The notes beneath the pieces were generated by a model, which had not been told where the DNA came from, ran no database searches, and worked only from the letters and a program-made list of their open reading frames with translations. Source: JBPCQA01 sp050998615 (lineage in GTDB: Bacteria; Actinomycetota; Actinomycetes; Propionibacteriales; Nocardioidaceae). From it: a stretch of DNA of 64,000 bases. This document shows positions 1-7,437 of this stretch, in pieces (the first letter of the stretch is position 1; each line of letters begins with the position of its first letter). The position numbers and the translations under genes were made by a program. The stretch covers positions 62,001 through 126,000 of the forward strand of contig JBPCQA010000013.1 of assembly GCA_050998615.1 (NCBI GenBank), written 5' to 3'.

Positions 1-408
1 ACCCGAGACCTGATACGGCAGGGTCGACGAGGCCGGGCGCTCCCATTCGTGGTGACGTACGACGCCATCATGGTCGGCCAGGTGACGGTCACCGGCATCA
101 CCTGGGGGTCGGCACGTTGGGCGCAGATCGGCTATTGGATCGACAAGGGCCACGCCGGTCGGGGGATCATCCCGACCGCGGTGGCCATGGCGTGCGACCA
201 CTGCCTGCGAACGTTGGGCCTGCATCGGATCGAGATCGCGATCCGTCCCGAAAACGTGGCGAGCCTGCGAGTTGTCGACAAGCTCGGCTTCGTCTCGGTG
301 GGCAGCGCTCCGCGCTATTTGCATATCAACGGCCAATGGCGTGACCACCTGCTGTTCGCGGTCACCGCGGAAGAGGTGCCCGACGGTGTGCTGGCACGGC
401 TGCGCTGA
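1..408 (+). CDS. rimJ: RimJ/RimL-type GNAT N-acetyltransferase, 5' end outside the window
   Basis: The reading frame is open from base 1, so the true start lies upstream. The visible 135 residues hold the GNAT acetyl-CoA core: a WGS...IGYWID stretch, the pyrophosphate-binding turn around AGRGI, then HRIEIAIRPEN and SLRVVDKLGF, ending in HINGQWRDHLLFA. This is the pattern of the RimJ branch, which transfers acetyl from acetyl-CoA to protein N-termini or other amines. The next gene is sepX/glpR. In M. tuberculosis and relatives rimJ lies between the gephyrin-like moeA/glp gene and this membrane protein, which supports the call. The substrate cannot be told from sequence. Confidence 0.88.
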   Translation, partial: TRDLIRQGRRGRALPFVVTYDAIMVGQVTVTGITWGSARWAQIGYWIDKGHAGRGIIPTAVAMACDHCLRTLGLHRIEIAIRPENVASLRVVDKLGFVSVGSAPRYLHINGQWRDHLLFAVTAEEVPDGVLARLR

Positions 409-496
409 ACCGCTCACGCCGACCGCGCTGCGCTACCTGGGCTGCCTTGCGCTTTGCTGGCGAAGCATCCGACGCTGAGCCCGCTCCAACCGGCTT

Positions 497-533
497 AGAG
501 CCCGCGGGCTCTTAACGTCTCATCTTGGCGCAG
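497..533 (+). repeat. Palindromic intergenic repeat, copy A of the AGAGCCCGC family
   Basis: A perfect 16-bp palindrome, AGAGCCCGCGGGCTCT, lies at 497-512, 89 bases after the rimJ stop. The stretch 504-533 matches 41184-41213 at 25 of 30 bases by eye, so this is one member of a dispersed family. The rest of 409-688 holds no gene I can support. Confidence 0.7.
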
Positions 534-688
534 CAGTGTCGGCAAGTTGCGACGCTGAGCTGGCCAGCAGCTGGCCAGAGCTGGCTGCGCGCCTGATCCT
601 GCCGACATTCCCACCTGTCACAGATTTCTCAGCCGACACACCGCGGCGCTGCGCCCAATCGCCGACCTGCGGCCATACCGTCGTACTC

Positions 689-1747
689 GTGGGTTTGACC
701 GGAGTCATCTACGCAGCGATCGTGGTCGCTTGGGCGGCCTACCTTGTCCCATTGGCTTTGCGGCGACATGATGAGGCAACTCGTTCCCACTCGATCGAGC
801 GATTCTCCTCTGCCATGCGCGTGCTCGCTCGCCGCGGAGGCTTGAGCCTGCGCGAGACAAGCCACCGTGCCACAAGCCTGCGCGCTACCGGTCTGCGCCG
901 GTCGAGTCAAGGCGCATTGAGCGGGCGCTTCGTGGTGGCGCCGAGGCGCCAGGTTGCTCGGTTGATCACCCCAGTTGTGCGAACCGCCAAGACCGTGGTG
1001 TCCGGCAAGCCCGGCGCATCGCGGCCGAGCGACGCCGTGGTGGTTTCTCGAGTTGACCAAGGAGAGACCCCCTCCCTTCACGTCAAGCGGGCAGCCGAGC
1101 GCGTGGCTGCGGCACGCCGCCGGCGGGTCCTGATGACGTTGGCGGTGCTGACCGTTCTCACCGGGGTCATTGCGGTCATCGGGCTGGTCCCCCGTTGGGC
1201 AATCGTGCTTCCTGTCCTGTTGATCATCGGCTTCCTCGTTGCGGCTCGACGCTCGGTGCGTCGAGCCCGTCAGACCAACGTCATGCAGCCAGCTGCCCCG
1301 GAGGCTTCCAACGGCGTACGCCGTTGCGCCACCCGGGTTGACGCGTCACATGGCGCTGTACGAGTTCGTGCCAGTGCGATGAGTCCGGGTGTGGGCACAC
1401 CGGCGATCGCTGAGCACGTCGAGCAGGGCGATCCCGATGAGCCGACCGTGGCCTTGTCGGTAGGAGACGTTGCCCAGCCGGACGCAGCAGTGGTCGCTGT
1501 GCAGACGTCCCGAGCCGGCTCATTGTGGGACCCGTTGCCGGTGACCTTGCCGACGTACGTCGACAAGCCGGCCGCTCACCGCACCATTCGCACCATCGAC
1601 ATCTCCGCACCCGCGACCTGGTCCTCCGGCCATTCGGCGGCCGCCAGCGCGACGGCTGCCGAAGCCGATCATGCCGGGGACGTGGTGGCACCTACGGATG
1701 CCAAGCCCGACCCCCCCGAAGAGGCCCGCCGGGTGGTCAACGGCTGA
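689..1747 (+). CDS. sepX: Divisome membrane protein SepX/GlpR
   Basis: Predicted 352-residue membrane protein. The N-terminus reads as a transmembrane helix (residues about 4-22, GVIYAAIVVAWAAYLVPLAL) followed at once by RRHDEATRSHSIERFSSAMRVL, the hallmark of the actinobacterial SepX/GlpR family. A second hydrophobic hairpin lies at about residues 148-185, followed by a long low-complexity polar tail. In Streptomyces SepX and in Corynebacterium GlpR this protein sits in the membrane at the Z-ring and links to the gephyrin-like Glp protein. The GTG at 689 is preferred because family members begin just before the first helix. The frame is open back to 536 but that extension has no family-like sequence. 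Adjacent rimJ is the expected neighbour. Confidence 0.85.
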   Translation: MGLTGVIYAAIVVAWAAYLVPLALRRHDEATRSHSIERFSSAMRVLARRGGLSLRETSHRATSLRATGLRRSSQGALSGRFVVAPRRQVARLITPVVRTAKTVVSGKPGASRPSDAVVVSRVDQGETPSLHVKRAAERVAAARRRRVLMTLAVLTVLTGVIAVIGLVPRWAIVLPVLLIIGFLVAARRSVRRARQTNVMQPAAPEASNGVRRCATRVDASHGAVRVRASAMSPGVGTPAIAEHVEQGDPDEPTVALSVGDVAQPDAAVVAVQTSRAGSLWDPLPVTLPTYVDKPAAHRTIRTIDISAPATWSSGHSAAASATAAEADHAGDVVAPTDAKPDPPEEARRVVNG

Positions 1748-1833
1748 TCGCCGAGCTTGCGCACTGGGCGGCTTGCTTGAATGCTAAGGTTTTGCCTCGG
1801 TTCGACCGCCTGCTGCGCTGAGGTGCAGTGTCC

Positions 1834-1910
1834 GGGGCTGTGGCGCAGTTCGGTAGCGCACCTCGTTCGCAACGAGGGGGTCAGGGGTTCAAATCCCCTC
1901 AGCTCCACCA
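1834..1910 (+). tRNA. tRNA-Ala (anticodon CGC)
   Basis: A complete cloverleaf is readable. The acceptor GGGGCTG pairs with CAGCTCC (one G-T), the anticodon stem is CCTCG/CGAGG, the loop TTCGCAA carries anticodon CGC at 1868-1870, and the T arm reads GGTTCAAATCC. Discriminator A is at 1907 and CCA is encoded at 1908-1910. It decodes GCG alanine codons. Confidence 0.96.
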
Positions 1911-1996
1911 AAGAATCGACCTTAGAACCGTCGACGTTGCGCGGCCGAACGTAATCGACTCCGGTTAGCCCGGTTGTGCGCGCTGCGGTACGAGCT

Positions 1997-2944
1997 TCAC
2001 AGTGCTTCGAGTTTGCCCATTTTGTCGAGGAACTGGTCAAGGCATTCTCGGGCGGGGCAGGTGGCAGATCCCGTCCGGGTGACGGACAGCGCGGCCGCGG
2101 CGTTCGCGTTGCGGGCGGCGATGGGTATGTCGCCGATCCGGCTTAGCTCCGCGAGCAGTGCGCCCGTGTGGGTGTCTCCGGCGCCCGTGGTGTCGACAAC
2201 ATCGACCTTGGGGGCCGGAACATGCATGTCGGCCAGGCTCCGGCCGAACAGTGTGCAGCCTCTGGCGCCGTCGCGGAAGACGACGAGTGCGTCGGTTGCC
2301 AGACGTTCCAGCAGCAGGCCGCCGGGGTTCGTCGCACCGCCCATGAGCCGCGCCTCTCGGGCATTTAGTGTCAGCACGTTCGTTCGTGCCAGCACGGTGG
2401 CGAGCAGGTTTTCTGAAACGTTGTCCACAAGTGGTCCGGGGTCTAGTGCCAACAGCACGCTGTCAGGAATCTCAGTAATCCACGTTGCTATCGCGGGTCC
2501 GCTGTCGGGGTAGGCGAGCTCATAGCCCGACACGTAGATCGCGTCGTCGCGACGCGGCCGGATGCCACGCAGTTCGTCAACGGTCAGCGCGGCCTCGGCA
2601 CCGGGGCTGGTAACGAAGGTTCGTTCGCCGTCGGGCTCGATCAGGCCGATGCAAAAACCCGTGTCCTGCTCAGCGCGTGGCAGCGAGATGTCGACGTCGA
2701 GCCGGTTTAATGCCAGGGCGACCTTGTCACCGAACGGCCCCTGACCGATGCGGCCGGCGAGCACCGCCGGCAATCCGAGGCTGCGGCCGGCGAAGAGGAC
2801 CACGAAGCCGCCGCCGGCTTGGACAACCGCGCTGCCGGCAAGGATGTCGCCGCCGCGCTCGGGTAGTTCTGCAACGCTCAATGAGACATCGGCGATCACG
2901 CTGCCAACCAGGATCAAGCGCCGAGGCCGCCAGTTCACCGTCAC
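1997..2944 (-). CDS. PfkB-family carbohydrate (ribokinase-like) kinase
   Basis: A 315-residue kinase expected to phosphorylate a sugar or nucleoside with ATP in the cytoplasm. The C-terminal PfkB signature VVDTTGAGDTHTG is intact, with the catalytic Asp near residue 257, and an N-terminal glycine run (AGGGFVVLFAG) marks the sugar-binding lid region. Many relatives have Asn where this protein has the first Val of that run, so substrate choice may differ. Its GTG start (2942-2944) overlaps the stop of the upstream ADP-ribosylglycohydrolase as GTGA, so the two are translationally coupled. With GntR and the permease the set resembles E. coli yegTUVW, whose kinase member is YegV. The exact substrate is unknown. 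Confidence 0.85.
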   Translation of the reverse strand: MTVNWRPRRLILVGSVIADVSLSVAELPERGGDILAGSAVVQAGGGFVVLFAGRSLGLPAVLAGRIGQGPFGDKVALALNRLDVDISLPRAEQDTGFCIGLIEPDGERTFVTSPGAEAALTVDELRGIRPRRDDAIYVSGYELAYPDSGPAIATWITEIPDSVLLALDPGPLVDNVSENLLATVLARTNVLTLNAREARLMGGATNPGGLLLERLATDALVVFRDGARGCTLFGRSLADMHVPAPKVDVVDTTGAGDTHTGALLAELSRIGDIPIAARNANAAAALSVTRTGSATCPARECLDQFLDKMGKLEAL

Positions 2945-3996
2945 CGGGATACGTCCGCTGTTGTGCTGATGGCGGTGTCCTCAGCTGGTTGCCCGCGTAG
3001 CTGCAGTAGCTGGTCGGCAAGCTCGATGACTGACAGTTGCGGGTTGGCGGCCATCACGGTGGCTACAGCTTCAGCAGGGAAAGCCGACATACCGTGACAT
3101 GCGCCCAGCATGGCGCCGACCATCGCGGCGACGGTGTCGCTGTCGCCTCCGAGTCCAGCGGCTGCCAGGCACGCCTGCCAGGGATCCGACGGGTACAGTC
3201 GCACGATCGCGAATGCCGCCGAGACCGCCTCCTGGGTGGACACGCCGGTCCCCACCAACGTGTACACGACTCCGAGCGGGTCCTCGCTGGTCAAGACGAG
3301 GTCGCGAGCCCAGGTCAGCCGCGCCGCGACGTCTGCTCCCGCGACGTAGTGGCCGTGTTGTGCGCCCAGCTGCGCCGCCCGGATGCCCACTAAAGCGGCG
3401 GTTTCTGGGTCGGCGCCTGCGACCCCGGCGCTGATAGCCGCCGCGACGGCGGCTGCGCCGGCGTTCGCCACAGTGGTGTCGTGAGTGGTCCGGTTGGTGT
3501 CGGCGACGACCTCGACGAGCTTCACCAGTGGCTGCGGTGGTACGGCGATGCCGATGGGCGCGACCCGCATCGCGGCTCCGTTGGTGTCACCCCAACGCCC
3601 GGTGTCCTCAGCAGGCACTCCGCGCCGGAAGGACTCCAACGCGCGCCGCGTCGATGGGCCAAGCAGGTCCGTTGAGCCGATCTGCACCATCGTCTGCTGC
3701 CACTCCATCAACCTGGCCACGAATGCGGCCGGGTCGACGCTTCCCTGCCCTTCCACCAGGAGCCGCCCCACGATCATCGCCTGGTCGGTGTCGTCGGTGA
3801 CCTGGCCGGCTGGGCTGCGAGAACTGATCTCGTTTTCAACCGGAGCGGGTTCGAAGCCCGACAGCTCTCCAAACCTCGCGCGGATCCGCTCCCGCGACAT
3901 CATCTGCGTCGGCATGCCCAACGCGTCTCCGATCGCTAGTCCGACGAGCGCACCGCGGGCCCGGTCGTTGATTGTGCAGTCAGGGCACATATCCAT
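2941..3996 (-). CDS. ADP-ribosylglycohydrolase (DraG) family protein
   Basis: A 351-residue protein of the DraG fold, which cleaves N- or O-glycosidic ADP-ribose bonds using two Mg2+ ions. Both metal-binding signatures are visible: TDDTDQAMIV in the N-terminal third and GGDSDTVAAMVGAMLGA near the C-terminus. The core start GALVGLAIGDALGMPTQ is also typical. The ATG at 3996 has GGAG seven bases upstream. A TTG at 4029 would lengthen the overlap with gntR and is less likely. The gene overlaps the gntR end and is coupled to the pfkB kinase. Homologues beside PfkB kinases (YegU type) may act on nucleosides or small glycosides rather than proteins; that is inference. Confidence 0.87.
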   Translation of the reverse strand: MDMCPDCTINDRARGALVGLAIGDALGMPTQMMSRERIRARFGELSGFEPAPVENEISSRSPAGQVTDDTDQAMIVGRLLVEGQGSVDPAAFVARLMEWQQTMVQIGSTDLLGPSTRRALESFRRGVPAEDTGRWGDTNGAAMRVAPIGIAVPPQPLVKLVEVVADTNRTTHDTTVANAGAAAVAAAISAGVAGADPETAALVGIRAAQLGAQHGHYVAGADVAARLTWARDLVLTSEDPLGVVYTLVGTGVSTQEAVSAAFAIVRLYPSDPWQACLAAAGLGGDSDTVAAMVGAMLGACHGMSAFPAEAVATVMAANPQLSVIELADQLLQLRGQPAEDTAISTTADVSR

Positions 3997-4690
3997 GGCG
4001 GGACTCCAGGCGGAAGTGGTGGGGGTCAAGCAGGTTCGTCACGTGTTCAAGAGGCTGCCCGTCGCCTAGATACGCCACCCGCACGCATGACAGATACGGG
4101 TCGCGGGGCCGGGCCTCGAGCCCTCGAGCGTCCTCGGCCGTCAGCCAGACCAACTCCACCCGCTCGGCCCACCCGGCTGGCTTCAGGTCCAGACTGGTCA
4201 GCGTTGTCGTCAATGAACCGGCCTGCAGACCATCGCGCACGACAGTATGCATTCCTTCACGCCATGGCAGTCTGCTGCGCTCCAGGCTGACGACCTCCCC
4301 GGTCGGGAGTCGTCGCCGGCGGTCCAAGGCAAGGAACTCGTTGTTCGGCAACCGCAGCTCACCTGCCAACCCAGTCAGCGAGCACCGCTGCAAGCGCAGC
4401 ACTTCTACAGTGGTCCGGACACCATGGCGCTCCAGCGCCTGTGCCCAGCCGAGCCTGTCGTCGAGTTGGTGCCCATCGAAGGCCACGAAAGATCCGGCTC
4501 CGGCATGCTTTTCAATCAGCCCGTCGTCTTGGAGCCGGGCCAACGCTTGCCGCACGGTGCCGCGGCTTACCTCGAACCGCGCCGCGAGTTCATGCTCGCC
4601 GGGCAGTCGTTCGCCGGGTTCGAGCACGCCGCGCAAGATGTCGCGTGACAGGTGAGCAGCAATTGACGTGTGCTTGACCTGTACAGACAT
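3980..4690 (-). CDS. GntR-family transcriptional regulator, HutC/UTRA type
   Basis: A 236-residue regulator. Residues about 8-75 form the GntR winged helix (PGERLPGEHELAARFEVSRGTVRQAL, then DDGLIEKHAGAGSFVA). The rest matches a UTRA ligand domain, with LRLPNNEFLALDRRRRLPTGEV and a GDGQPLEHV-like end. UTRA domains usually bind the sugar or metabolite handled by neighbouring genes. The ATG at 4690 is chosen because the winged-helix domain begins right after it, although the frame is open to 4753. It heads the minus-strand set with draG and pfkB and diverges from the permease, so it probably controls both arms. Confidence 0.88.
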   Translation of the reverse strand: MSVQVKHTSIAAHLSRDILRGVLEPGERLPGEHELAARFEVSRGTVRQALARLQDDGLIEKHAGAGSFVAFDGHQLDDRLGWAQALERHGVRTTVEVLRLQRCSLTGLAGELRLPNNEFLALDRRRRLPTGEVVSLERSRLPWREGMHTVVRDGLQAGSLTTTLTSLDLKPAGWAERVELVWLTAEDARGLEARPRDPYLSCVRVAYLGDGQPLEHVTNLLDPHHFRLESRHGYVP

Positions 4691-4706
4691 GTATGGAACC
4701 GTACCG
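4682..4706. promoter_or_regulatory. Candidate GntR operator between the divergent gntR and permease genes
   Basis: Two partly symmetrical boxes lie side by side: TACA-gaca-TGTA at 4682-4693 and GTATGG-aacc-GTAC at about 4691-4704. HutC-type GntR proteins often bind short GTA/TAC inverted repeats. The first box covers the proposed gntR start codon, which would give autoregulation. The assignment rests on symmetry and position only. Confidence 0.4.
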
Positions 4707-4758
4707 ATAGAGGAGCCGCGGGCGCAACCGCGGACCCGACGCGTCAGGAGCAAGTCCC

Positions 4759-6285
4759 ATGGTCTTTACATCCGCGAAGGATCAGGCCGGCGCCACCGGC
4801 ACGACCTCTGCCGGCGGGCTCCCGTTAGAGCTCAACGGCACCAATGTCATCACCGAGGCCGAACGCAAAGGCACCCCGCGCGACCTCTTCTGGCCTTGGT
4901 GTGCCGCAAACGTCTCCGTGCTCGGGCTCAGCTACGGCGCGTTTCTGCTTGGGTTCGGGGTGTCCTTCTGGCAGGCGGTGATTGCCGGATTCGTCGGGAT
5001 CGTGCTGTCGTTCCTCCTGGTCGGCTTCGTCTCCCTGGCTGGCAAACGCGGCTCCGCGCCGACCATGATCCTTAGCCGCGCCGCTTTCGGTGTCCGCGGC
5101 AACACCTTGCCCGCCGCCTTGAGTTACCTGCTGCTCGTCGGGTGGGAGATCGTATTGGTCACTTTGGCGACGTTGGCCACCGCGACGATCTTCGACCGAT
5201 TGAGTTGGGGCGGCGGTAACGCGACCAAGATCACCGCCTTCGTCGTTGTGATGCTCATCATCATGGCAAGCGGCATGCTCGGCTTTGACGTCATTATGCG
5301 AGTCCAAAGCTTCATCACCGTGCTTACGGTCATCCTCACCGTCGGGTACTTCGTGCTGATCGCGGACCACATCTCGTGGCAGACCGTCAGCGGCCTTAAG
5401 GCTGGCTCATTCCAGGCAGTAATCGGTGCCGTGGTCTTCGCCGTCACCGGGTTCGGCCTTGGCTGGACGAACTCCGGAGCTGACTACTCCCGCTACCTAC
5501 CTCGCAGCTCGTCGAACCGAGATGTGGTCGGCTGGACCACATTCGGGGCCAGCATCGCGCCGGTGGTGCTCGTGCTGTTCGGCGTACTGCTGGCCGGCTC
5601 GGATTCACATCTGAGCACCGCGATCGGATCCGACCCGATCGGTGCGCTTACCGCGATCCTGCCGACGTGGTACCTCCTGTTGTTCGGGATCGTGGCGATC
5701 CTCGGCATCGTCGGGGGCGCCGTCTTGGACATCTACTCCTCAGGCCTCGCCCTGCTGACGCTCGGCTTCCCGGCTCCGCGGTGGATGGCAGCCGGCATCG
5801 ACGGTGTGCTGGCGTCCCTCGGCACCATCTATGTGGTTTGGTTCGCGTCAGACTTCATCGGCCCGTTTCAGGGCTTCCTGATCACCTTAGGCGTCCCGAT
5901 CGCAGCCTGGTGCGGTGTGTTCTTAGGCGACGTGGCCCTACGGCGTACGGCGTACGTCGAGGCCGACCTCTTCGACTCGAACGGCCGGTACCGCAAGGCA
6001 AACTGGACCGCGATTGGCCTGCTCGTCGCCGCCACCGGTATCGGCTGGGGCTTGGTGGCTAACACGTTCGCCAGCTGGCTAACCTGGCAGGGCTACCTCC
6101 TCGGCCCCGTCGGGCTCGGCGGAAAGACCGGAAACTGGGCGTACGCCAACCTTGGCGTCATTGTCGCGTTGGCCATCGGATTCATCGGCTATGTGCTGCT
6201 TTCGATCCGGCGGGTCCGCGCCCAAGAGGCCGTCACTGGATTGCATCCGATCCGACCACAAGCAGTCGAGACAATGCAGCGCTGA
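4759..6285 (+). CDS. NCS1-family cytosine/purine permease
   Basis: A 508-residue integral membrane protein of the nucleobase:cation symporter-1 family, with about 12 hydrophobic segments. Family marks are the N-terminal PRDLFWPWCAANVSVLGLSYG, the SRAAFGVRGNTLPA loop, and FGLGWTNSGADYSRYLPRSSS, the sequence typical of the FCY21/CodB branch. It should import a nucleobase or related heterocycle with a cation. It is divergent from gntR, and a GGAG lies about ten bases before the ATG. It holds at least three in-frame TTA leucine codons (4825, 5887, 5923), unusual for so GC-rich a genome. The transported compound is not proven. Linkage to the kinase and glycohydrolase suggests a nucleoside or base. 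Confidence 0.9.
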   Translation: MVFTSAKDQAGATGTTSAGGLPLELNGTNVITEAERKGTPRDLFWPWCAANVSVLGLSYGAFLLGFGVSFWQAVIAGFVGIVLSFLLVGFVSLAGKRGSAPTMILSRAAFGVRGNTLPAALSYLLLVGWEIVLVTLATLATATIFDRLSWGGGNATKITAFVVVMLIIMASGMLGFDVIMRVQSFITVLTVILTVGYFVLIADHISWQTVSGLKAGSFQAVIGAVVFAVTGFGLGWTNSGADYSRYLPRSSSNRDVVGWTTFGASIAPVVLVLFGVLLAGSDSHLSTAIGSDPIGALTAILPTWYLLLFGIVAILGIVGGAVLDIYSSGLALLTLGFPAPRWMAAGIDGVLASLGTIYVVWFASDFIGPFQGFLITLGVPIAAWCGVFLGDVALRRTAYVEADLFDSNGRYRKANWTAIGLLVAATGIGWGLVANTFASWLTWQGYLLGPVGLGGKTGNWAYANLGVIVALAIGFIGYVLLSIRRVRAQEAVTGLHPIRPQAVETMQR

Positions 6286-6331
6286 TCAGGGCACTCCCGG
6301 TGCCAACCCGACACGTTGTGGTTCTGTTGTC

Positions 6332-7366
6332 GTGAGCATAAGCCGCTGGCGACAGCTCTTTGATGTTCGACCTGGCTTTCTCGACACCGCCACGGTTGGC
6401 ATCCCACCGCGATCGGCGGCAGACGCCATTGACCTGGTGCTGACGGACTGGCGGCGTGGCGACCTGAAAGCGGCGGACTTCGACGAATACGTGGCTCGGT
6501 CCCGCCTGGCTTGGGCACAGTTGTGTGGTATTGAACAAAGCCGCGTGGCCATTGGTTCAACAGTCTCCGAGCTAGTCGGCCAGGTGGCATCATCACTGTC
6601 CGATAACGCCCATGTTCTGATCGCACAAGGCGAGTTCACCTCGCTGCTCTTCCCGTTCCTGGCTCAGCGGTCCCGAGGTGTCCAGGTGAACGAGGTGCCC
6701 CTGTCACGCCTAACGGAGAGCGTCGACGACTCCTTCGATCTCGTGGCAGTCAGCGCGGTGCAGTCCTCCAGCGGACAAATCACCGATGTTTGTGAGCTCG
6801 TAGAGATCGCCTGCAACCACCAAGTCCGGGTCCTCGTTGACACCACCCAGTCGTGCGGTTGGCTCCCGCTTGATGCATCGACGGTGGACTACACCGTCTG
6901 CGCCGCCTACAAGTGGCTGCTGTGTCCTCGCGGGGTCGCTTTCATGTCGGTCCGCCCGGAAAGGCTTGGCGCCCTGATACCCCACTCGGCCGGTTGGTAC
7001 GCCGGACAGGACGTCTGGTCGTCCATCTACGGCGGCCCCATGCGGCTTGCTACCGACGCACGCCGTCTGGACACCTCTCCCGCGTGGTTCTCGTGGATCG
7101 GCGCCGCATACGCATTGGAGTCCTTGGTGTCCATGAGTCCTGAGCTCATCCACAGCCACAATGTGCGGCTAGCCAATGACTTCCTCAAAGGTCTGGACCG
7201 TCCACCTCAGAGCTCGGCCATCGTGACGCTCGACTTGCCAGGCGCCGCGGAGAAACTAGCAGCGCAGCACGTCCGCGTGGCGACCAGAGCCGGGCGCATC
7301 CGCGCCTCCTTCCACCTCTATAACGACGACGCAGACGTCAGCGCCGCAATCGCTGCCCTGACCTAG
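6332..7366 (+). CDS. Class V aminotransferase-fold PLP-dependent enzyme
   Basis: A 344-residue fold-type I PLP enzyme of the class V (cysteine desulfurase/isopenicillin N epimerase-like) group. The cofactor site is readable: VLVDTTQSCGWLPLD carries the Asp and Gln that hold the ring, and VCAAYKWLLCPRG carries the Schiff-base lysine K194. The N-terminus FDVRPGFLDTATVGIPP is also typical. It is a little shorter than most family members. The GTG at 6332 follows the permease stop by 46 bases, so co-transcription is plausible. Whether it acts as an aminotransferase, lyase or desulfurase cannot be read. Confidence 0.82.
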   Translation: MSISRWRQLFDVRPGFLDTATVGIPPRSAADAIDLVLTDWRRGDLKAADFDEYVARSRLAWAQLCGIEQSRVAIGSTVSELVGQVASSLSDNAHVLIAQGEFTSLLFPFLAQRSRGVQVNEVPLSRLTESVDDSFDLVAVSAVQSSSGQITDVCELVEIACNHQVRVLVDTTQSCGWLPLDASTVDYTVCAAYKWLLCPRGVAFMSVRPERLGALIPHSAGWYAGQDVWSSIYGGPMRLATDARRLDTSPAWFSWIGAAYALESLVSMSPELIHSHNVRLANDFLKGLDRPPQSSAIVTLDLPGAAEKLAAQHVRVATRAGRIRASFHLYNDDADVSAAIAALT

Positions 7367-7422
7367 CTCAGCTACGACCCCTGAAATCGCAGCCCTGACC
7401 TAGCTCAGCTACGACCCCTGAA
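7355..7422. repeat. 37-bp-period tandem duplication covering the end of the aminotransferase gene
   Basis: Two identical 31-base copies lie at 7355-7385 and 7392-7422. The first contains the last codons and TAG stop of the PLP enzyme. The second is non-coding and ends 16 bases before the stop of the converging MFS gene. Confidence 0.85.
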
Positions 7423-7437
7423 GTCGGATCGAGGCGG

